Source: Blastocatellia bacterium
Lineage (GTDB): Bacteria > Acidobacteriota > Blastocatellia > Pyrinomonadales > Pyrinomonadaceae
Direction: 5' to 3'
DNA length: 10,919 nucleotides
NCBI GenBank assembly: GCA_013695195.1
Contig: JACDAY010000103.1
Span: forward strand, 1-10,919
Shown one piece after another: positions 6,344 to 10,919 of this stretch (position 1 is the first letter of the stretch; each line of letters starts with the position of its first letter). Under the pieces are notes generated by a model. That model was not told where the DNA came from. It did no database searches and saw only the letters and a list, made by a program, of their open reading frames with translations. A program made the position numbers and the translations under genes.

Positions 6344-7447
6344 ATGTTACAAGCAGGAATCGTTGGTTTGCCCAACGTCGGAAAATCTACACTTTTTAAT
6401 GCCCTGACTGCGCAGGAATCGGCGCTTGCGGCAAATTATCCGTTTGCTACTATCGAGCCGAACATCGGTGTCGTCGAGGTGCCGGACGAGCGGTTGCCGG
6501 TTCTCGAAAAAATGAACAAGGCTCAGAAGCTGATTCCGGCGACGGTTGAGTTCGTCGACATAGCGGGGTTGGTTCGGGGCGCATCAAAGGGCGAAGGCCT
6601 CGGTAACCAATTCCTTGCAAACATCCGCGAAACCGATGCCGTCATTCAGGTGGTGCGCTGTTTCGAAGACGACAACATCATCCACGTCGAAGGTTCGGTA
6701 AATCCTGTCCGCGATATTGAGACGATCCAGATCGAACTGGCTTTGGCGGATCTCGGATCGGCCGAGAAGCGGCGTGATAAAGCGGTGAGGGCGGCGAAAT
6801 CAGGCGGCGATAAAGAGGCGAAAAAGGACCTCGAAATTCTGGACAAGATACAGCCTGTCCTTGAAGATGGGCGTCCGGCACGTGCCGCCGCATTATCGGA
6901 AGACGAAAAGGCGATAGTAAGAAGTTGGTTTTTTCTCTCCAGCAAGCCGACTATCTATGCCGCCAACGTTGACGAACAAACGCTCGCCGAACCTGAAAGC
7001 AACCCGCACGTCCTGAAAGTTATCGAACATGCGAAGTCCGAGAACGCGGAGGTCGTTGTAATCTGCGCAAAGCTTGAAGCAGAGCTTGTGGCGCTCGAGG
7101 CGGACGAGCGAAACGAATACTTAAAAGACCTCGGTTTACAGTCCTCCGGCGTGGATCAGCTGATAAAGTCCGCATACAAGATGCTGGGCCTTATGTCATT
7201 TCTAACGGCCGGCGAAAAGGAAGTCCGGGCTTGGACGATTCCGATTGGGACAAAAGCTCCGAAAGCCGCGAGCGTCATTCATTCCGATATCGAACGCGGT
7301 TTTATTCGAGCGGAGATCGTCGGTTACGAAGATCTTATCCGCGTTGGCTCTAATTCGGCCGCCCGGGATCAAGGGCTTTTGCGGCTTGAGGGCAAGGAAT
7401 ACATTATGAAAGAAGGCGATATAGTAAATTTCCGGTTTAATGTTTAA
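6344..7447 (+). CDS. ychF: Ribosome-binding ATPase YchF (OLA1 family)
   Basis: A complete 367-residue Obg-superfamily P-loop protein, near the usual length of about 363. The G1 loop is GLPNVGKST (8-16), the switch region NYPFATIEPN (31-40), and G3 DIAGLVRGASKGEGLG (72-87). The G4-equivalent is NVDE (208-211), where the usual NKxD of GTPases is altered; this is the hallmark of YchF/OLA1 and goes with ATP preference. CAKLE (241-245) is the G5 position. A helical coiled insert (about 130-200) and a C-terminal TGS domain (about 283-366, ending EGDIVNFRFNV) complete the family architecture. The protein binds the ribosome and hydrolyses ATP in the cytoplasm and has been linked to stress responses and translation start selection in E. 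coli. The gene stands alone: the upstream neighbour is divergent and a tRNA gene follows after 89 bases. In enterobacteria it sits next to pth, which is not seen here. Confidence 0.97.
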   Translation: MLQAGIVGLPNVGKSTLFNALTAQESALAANYPFATIEPNIGVVEVPDERLPVLEKMNKAQKLIPATVEFVDIAGLVRGASKGEGLGNQFLANIRETDAVIQVVRCFEDDNIIHVEGSVNPVRDIETIQIELALADLGSAEKRRDKAVRAAKSGGDKEAKKDLEILDKIQPVLEDGRPARAAALSEDEKAIVRSWFFLSSKPTIYAANVDEQTLAEPESNPHVLKVIEHAKSENAEVVVICAKLEAELVALEADERNEYLKDLGLQSSGVDQLIKSAYKMLGLMSFLTAGEKEVRAWTIPIGTKAPKAASVIHSDIERGFIRAEIVGYEDLIRVGSNSAARDQGLLRLEGKEYIMKEGDIVNFRFNV

Positions 7448-7536
7448 GACAATCGCTCTAACCCGATACAGGTAAAATTCGTATTATCATGGATTAATAC
7501 CGGCAAAAAAAGTAAACTGTCTTTCACGAAACCAAC

Positions 7537-7611
7537 GGCGCGTTCGTCTAGTGGTTAGGACACAAGGTTCTCAACCTTGCAACAGGAGTTCAATTCTCCT
7601 ACGCGCTACCA
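7537..7611 (+). tRNA. tRNA-Glu (CUC)
   Basis: A full cloverleaf can be drawn. The acceptor is GGCGCGT (7537-7543) with ACGCGCT (7601-7607), including a G1-U72 wobble. The D arm is GTCT/GGAC, the anticodon stem CAAGG/CCTTG with loop TTCTCAA (anticodon CTC at 7570-7572), and the T stem AGGAG/CTCCT with loop TTCAATT. The discriminator is A7608, and CCA is encoded at 7609-7611. The anticodon reads GAG codons. The TTCGTCTAGTGGTTAGGACAC segment is typical of glutamate tRNAs. Confidence 0.95.
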
Positions 7612-7625
7612 AAATTAGTGAGGCA

Positions 7626-7697
7626 TGCCCTCGGAAGGATTCGAACCTACAACCTAGCGATTATGAGCCGCGCGCTCTACCGTTGAGCTACAAGGGC
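7626..7697 (-). tRNA. tRNA with CAU anticodon (tRNA-Ile2 or elongator tRNA-Met)
   Basis: On the minus strand the acceptor GCCCTTG (from 7697) pairs with CGAGGGC, and the discriminator is A (7626). The D arm is GCTC/GAGC, the anticodon loop CTCATAA (anticodon CAT), and the T loop TTCGAAT. No CCA is encoded. Two pairs are imperfect: C27 opposite U43 in the anticodon stem and U50 opposite U64 in the T stem. The loop and flanking stem GGCTCATAATC look more like the isoleucine-2 tRNA, whose C34 is changed to lysidine by TilS, than like an initiator, but elongator Met cannot be excluded. It converges on tRNA-Glu with 14 bases between them. Confidence 0.85.
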
Positions 7698-7745
7698 ATG
7701 AACTCATTAGTTTAGATTAAAGAGGTTTTTCTGGCAAATGCATTT

Positions 7746-7866
7746 CCGTCGGAACGCAGGCTCCCAGCCTCATGCCGGAACGCATGCATCTTGCCTGCAT
7801 GATTGCGAAGCACGAAAAACTTACGCCGCGAGCGACGTTTGCAGGCTGGGAGCCTGCGGTCCGGCG
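7746..7866. repeat. REP-like cluster: three units forming a long inverted repeat
   Basis: The arm at 7747-7770 and the arm at 7843-7866 are inverted copies matching at 22 of 24 positions, with a perfect 16-base core (7755-7770 against 7843-7858). Each arm contains an inner palindrome, AGGCT-CCC-AGCCT or AGGCT-GGG-AGCCT. Between them is a second unit type starting CGGAACGCATGC at 7776, an 11 of 12 direct match to CGGAACGCAGGC at 7750. Transcribed RNA would form a strong hairpin that could end or protect the minus-strand mRNA. I recall such AGGCTGGGAGCCTGCG units as abundant dispersed repeats in Acidobacteriota; the copy number here cannot be judged from one window. Confidence 0.7.
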
Positions 7867-9131
7867 AATAGCGGGCGAAAGATCGCGGCATCGCGTATTT
7901 TCGACAGGCTTCCGTCCAACTTCGCAAGTACGCTCTCTGACTTTTCAGCCGAATATTCGGTGTTAACAGACGTTCTTATCTGTTCATCGGTTTCTTCTTT
8001 CAAAAGGCGTTCCAAAACAAACATATCCAGATCGTCAAATTCCTCGATACCCAGAGCGTTGGGTGAATTTGTTCCGACAACACGGGTTTGTCCCAACTCG
8101 AATACCCAATCCAGCACCATTTCTATCGGCTCGGATTTGGGAAAACGCTGTTTGATAAGCGCAAAAATCCGCTCCCTGCCCTCCACGTTTAGCAGCAAGG
8201 CAAAAAAGAACCGGTGGTCCGGGCTGGTTACATAGCTCCGTCGTTTTACGATTTCGTTTTGCCATTCGCGAAAGGCAAAAATTTCAGGAAATATGTCCGA
8301 GGAAGCTCCGTGCCGCTGCCGGGCAATTTCTAAAAATTTATCGAAACGCTCCTGCGGCGTGCCCAAATTGAACATTTGGTCAAGTTGGTTCGACTGCAGA
8401 TGGCCGCGTACGGCAGATAGTATGGCGAAAGTTGTCTGAAAATCGCTTGTTTTTAGCAGTTCCGTTATCAACCTGTCAGTTTCCGGATGCTTCAGTCGGA
8501 TAAGCGTATTAAGGCACTGAATTTTTTTGGTGACAGTCTGCTGGTCAAAAAAAGGATCGATGGCGAGATAGGGTTTTAGGTAAGAGTACTGCGGCAGAGA
8601 CAGGGGACTTTGCCCCGTGCGAACCACTATCGTCGCGCTCGGCTGGTCAAGATGGAAAAGGGAATGGATATACTGCCTCCCGGCCAAAATTTCCTGCACC
8701 TCGCCGGTTTGCAGAAGCTCGCAAAGCTTCAGGCTCATATCACCGATCTCGGTAAACTTGTTTATAGATTCGCGCCGCTCAAATTCGTACCAGCTGTGGA
8801 TGCTCGACCCAAGCAAAACCTGAAAAGCTCCGCAAAAACTGTGCTGATGGATTTGTGTCGTTCCGTCTACCCAGAAATAGACGTCGATATAAAAACGAGG
8901 CGCGACGAAAAGTGTTATCGGCGGATCACCGAAGTTGCCACTAAGATCCTTTTGCGGCGGAAGCTCGCTTTGGCCTAATGTCCACTCCAGAACTTCCCAC
9001 GGCGTCACCTTTGACGGCATATCGGCGCGTTTCAAGGCATCAGCCGCCAGAGTCGGAAAAATTTCCTCGTTATAATTCTTGTCGCGCCAGAGACTTTCGA
9101 TCTCACGGCCCAGCTTATTGAATAATTCCAT
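7821..9131 (-). CDS. Cupin-like protein of unknown function with a helical C-terminal region
   Basis: A 436-residue soluble-looking protein starting at ATG 9131. There is no signal peptide or membrane span, so it is probably cytoplasmic. Residues about 78-172 look like a small beta barrel. FYIDVYFWVDGTTQIHQHSFCGAF gives His95-x-His97 in a cupin-motif-1-like setting, followed by GSSIHSWYEF (His112). A second block, YIHSLFHLDQPSATIVVRT (His156, His160), could supply the third metal ligand. Residues about 195-410 are helix-rich and may be repeat-like. The last residues, from about AGPQAPSLQT to the stop, are encoded by the right arm of the REP-like cluster, so the original C-terminus was probably replaced. 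I do not recognise a named family; a metal-dependent cupin role is inferred from the histidines only. It is divergent from the peptide transporter gene with a 106-bp gap, which alone does not establish a link. Confidence 0.7.
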   Translation of the reverse strand: MELFNKLGREIESLWRDKNYNEEIFPTLAADALKRADMPSKVTPWEVLEWTLGQSELPPQKDLSGNFGDPPITLFVAPRFYIDVYFWVDGTTQIHQHSFCGAFQVLLGSSIHSWYEFERRESINKFTEIGDMSLKLCELLQTGEVQEILAGRQYIHSLFHLDQPSATIVVRTGQSPLSLPQYSYLKPYLAIDPFFDQQTVTKKIQCLNTLIRLKHPETDRLITELLKTSDFQTTFAILSAVRGHLQSNQLDQMFNLGTPQERFDKFLEIARQRHGASSDIFPEIFAFREWQNEIVKRRSYVTSPDHRFFFALLLNVEGRERIFALIKQRFPKSEPIEMVLDWVFELGQTRVVGTNSPNALGIEEFDDLDMFVLERLLKEETDEQIRTSVNTEYSAEKSESVLAKLDGSLSKIRDAAIFRPLFAGPQAPSLQTSLAA

Positions 9132-9237
9132 AATCCAAATGCGAAGATTTTTTCACATTTCCTTTAAGTTACAACATTTATCTGTTATATTCTGCCTAAC
9201 TCTTCTCAAAATTCCAAAGTACACAGGTGAAAACTTA
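9132..9237. promoter_or_regulatory. Divergent promoter region between the cupin-like gene and the peptide transporter
   Basis: A 106-base AT-rich gap between two outward-facing starts. TTATAT at 9185-9190 could be the -10 of the transporter promoter, with TTTAAG (9163-9168) 16 bases upstream as a weak -35. AGGTGA at 9225-9230, 7 bases before ATG 9238, is a strong Shine-Dalgarno that fixes the transporter start. No clear operator palindrome is visible. Confidence 0.35.
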
Positions 9238-10919
9238 ATGAGTGCAAATGCAGAAACTTTGAATAACGCCGGGGTTACCGGTGATTTAAACAAACATCCG
9301 CTTGGCCTTTACGCCCTTTTCGGTACAGAAATGTGGGAGCGGTTCAGCTTCTATTCGATGCTCGCCCTTTTTACGCTTTATCTACGCGACCCGAACGAAG
9401 GCTTTGGCTGGACTGCCACACAGGCCACCACCCTTTATGCCAATTATCTGATGTTCGTTTATGCCAGCCCGCTGATCGGCGGCCTGATTGCGGATAAGAT
9501 AACGGGTTACAGGAAGGCCGTCATGATCGGCGGCTTCTTTTTTATGGCCGGACACGGTTTGCTTTCGATCCCCGCGCTCTGGGCCGTTTACCTTGCATTG
9601 ACATGCCTTGTGATCGGAAACGGCTTTTTCAAACCCAATGTTTCGACGATGGTCGGCAATCTTTATCCCGAAGGCAGCCACCTGAAAGACCGCGCATACA
9701 ATATTTTTTACATGGGCATCAATATCGGAGCGTTCCTTGCCCCTGTAGTTATGGAAATCGTCAAATCCTATTTCGGTTTCCATGCCGCATTCGCAGTGGC
9801 CGCATTTGGAATGGTCATTTCTGTGGCGATTCTTTGGTATTTCAAAAACAGCGTTGAGGATCCGGGTGCATTGGCCGCCCGGCAGAGCGCCGGAGCGACG
9901 CAGGCCGCGGATACCGCCGCAACCGCCGTCGATGTACCGCCGCACGGCGTGAGCAATCAGGAAGAAGGCGGGCATGCAGCACATGCCCGGGCGAAAAACG
10001 CGCTCATGGATGCCGTTCCCGACTGGAAGCGGATCATGGCGCTGATCGTGATATTTATAATCGTTATCGTGTTCTGGATGGTATTCCATCAAAGCGGTTC
10101 GACGATCACATATTGGGCCGACGACAACACGGCTTGGAACGTAACGGGTACGATCTCCAACGCGATAAATCCGATGTACATCATACTTCTGACCTTTCCA
10201 TTGGTATGGTTTTGGGGATTTCTGGACAAACGCGGCAAAGAACCGTCCACTCCGACAAAGATGGCTATCGGAATGACGCTGACCGGGCTTTCATTTTTTG
10301 TTTTATGGTATGCGGCGTCGCTCGGCGAAGGCAGGACCTATACGCCCGAACAGATGGCCGGCGGTTCTTTCCGAATAAATGAACGCGTGATGACAAACCT
10401 GAGGGCCGACGGAGTGCCGCAGGACGTTCTGAATAATCTCGCGGCCGCCAAGGATACGGATGGGAAAAATGTCGTAAACGATGTGAAATTTTCATCTAAG
10501 GAAGATGAAGCGACTAAGAGCCAGATTTCCGGCCCTCAAAATTTCATCGACACTATAAATACGGTCGCTCCCGGTGCCGGCACTCAGTACCGCGATGCCT
10601 TTCTGCAGCGTTCCTATCTTTTCCAGCTTTCGCCGTTTTGGCTGCTGCTGGCCTACGGTATTCTTTCGCTGGGTGAACTGATGCTGTCGCCCATGGGCTT
10701 GTCCCTGGTTTCAAAAGTGGCACCGATACGAATGCGCGGCCTGCTGATGGGCGGATGGTTTGTGGCTACAGCTATCGGCAACAAGCTGACACAGATCGGT
10801 ATCTTCTGGAGCATCTGGTATCAATCTAATTTCTTCCTGGTATTGGGATTGATGGCTCTTGTAATGGCGGTCGTCTTGGCGATTCTGCTCAAACCGCTCA
10901 AGAAGGCCATGCCAGGCGT
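9238..10919 (+). CDS. POT/PTR2 family proton-coupled peptide transporter, 3' end outside window
   Basis: The frame is open from ATG 9238 to the window end (560 codons) with no stop. TEMWERFSFYSM (Glu31-x-x-Glu34-Arg35) is the ExxER proton-coupling motif of TM1. GGLIADKITGYRKAVMIGG (81-99) and FYMGINIGAFLAP (157-169) are the two PTR2 signatures, and FWMVFHQSGSTITYWADD (279-296) is the TM7 motif. The C-terminal half has SPFWLLLAYGILSLGELMLSPMGLSL (465-490). These MFS proteins import di- and tripeptides across the inner membrane using the proton gradient. Two loops are long: an Ala-rich cytoplasmic linker (about 205-258) and a polar stretch of about 95 residues (361-457) between late membrane spans. 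That makes the protein more than 560 residues, against about 450-500 for common bacterial members. A fusion or a different substrate is possible, but the motifs are complete. Confidence 0.93.
   Translation, partial: MSANAETLNNAGVTGDLNKHPLGLYALFGTEMWERFSFYSMLALFTLYLRDPNEGFGWTATQATTLYANYLMFVYASPLIGGLIADKITGYRKAVMIGGFFFMAGHGLLSIPALWAVYLALTCLVIGNGFFKPNVSTMVGNLYPEGSHLKDRAYNIFYMGINIGAFLAPVVMEIVKSYFGFHAAFAVAAFGMVISVAILWYFKNSVEDPGALAARQSAGATQAADTAATAVDVPPHGVSNQEEGGHAAHARAKNALMDAVPDWKRIMALIVIFIIVIVFWMVFHQSGSTITYWADDNTAWNVTGTISNAINPMYIILLTFPLVWFWGFLDKRGKEPSTPTKMAIGMTLTGLSFFVLWYAASLGEGRTYTPEQMAGGSFRINERVMTNLRADGVPQDVLNNLAAAKDTDGKNVVNDVKFSSKEDEATKSQISGPQNFIDTINTVAPGAGTQYRDAFLQRSYLFQLSPFWLLLAYGILSLGELMLSPMGLSLVSKVAPIRMRGLLMGGWFVATAIGNKLTQIGIFWSIWYQSNFFLVLGLMALVMAVVLAILLKPLKKAMPG

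Noticed and set aside
7746..7866. CRISPR array
   Set aside because: The repeat units are few, differ in type and orientation, and lack regular spacing or distinct spacers; they fit REP-like elements.
7741..8235. Plus-strand open frame of 165 codons starting near 7738
   Set aside because: It begins inside the repeat cluster and is otherwise antisense to the cupin-like gene, with no family features of its own.
9382..10092. Minus-strand open frame of 236 codons
   Set aside because: It lies wholly opposite the peptide transporter, whose motifs are unambiguous. Its translation is rich in His, Arg, Gly and Cys without domain features, as expected of an antisense shadow.

Overview
The window most resembles a chromosomal segment from an Acidobacteriota-type bacterium (Blastocatellia/Pyrinomonadaceae-like). 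That placement is my inference from the mixed gene content, the style of the secreted OmpA-like protein and the dispersed repeat families, which I recognise from memory. It rests on no marker-gene comparison. Eight protein genes are intact or cut only by the window edges. There are also two tRNA genes, a decayed toxin-antitoxin module and two dispersed-repeat sites. No gene-free stretch exceeds 300 bases.

Left part (1-2335, all + strand): the 3' end of a HerA-type ATPase gene is followed, one base later, by a clearly AT-richer block. This block holds a secreted protein with two OmpA-like halves and a lone CxxCH motif, then a VapBC-type module in ruins, then a small KTSC-domain protein. The antitoxin frame of the module is cut by an in-frame TGA. 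The PIN toxin is reduced to three recognisable fragments in three reading frames. The block looks accessory: it differs in composition from both flanks and carries the only broken genes in the window.

Middle part (2348-6201, - strand): two large polytopic membrane proteins lie head to tail with 17 bases between them, so they are probably co-transcribed. The downstream one is an Agl23-like (TIGR03663-type) GT-C/ArnT-like protein with its DE and HGP motifs. The upstream one is a 680-residue GT-C-like protein of unknown specificity. Together they suggest a lipid-linked sugar transfer or envelope glycosylation step. A composite dispersed repeat sits in frame inside the upstream gene. A 142-bp divergent gap leads to ychF (+), a housekeeping ribosome-binding ATPase.

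Right part (7537-10919): tRNA-Glu(CUC) (+) and a CAU-anticodon tRNA (-) converge 14 bases apart. Next come REP-like units that form a long inverted repeat. One arm supplies the last codons of a cupin-like protein of unknown function (-). Divergent from that gene, after a 106-bp gap, is a POT/PTR2 proton-coupled peptide transporter with a long inserted loop, cut by the window end. Genes in this part appear independent, apart from the two divergent pairs sharing promoter regions.
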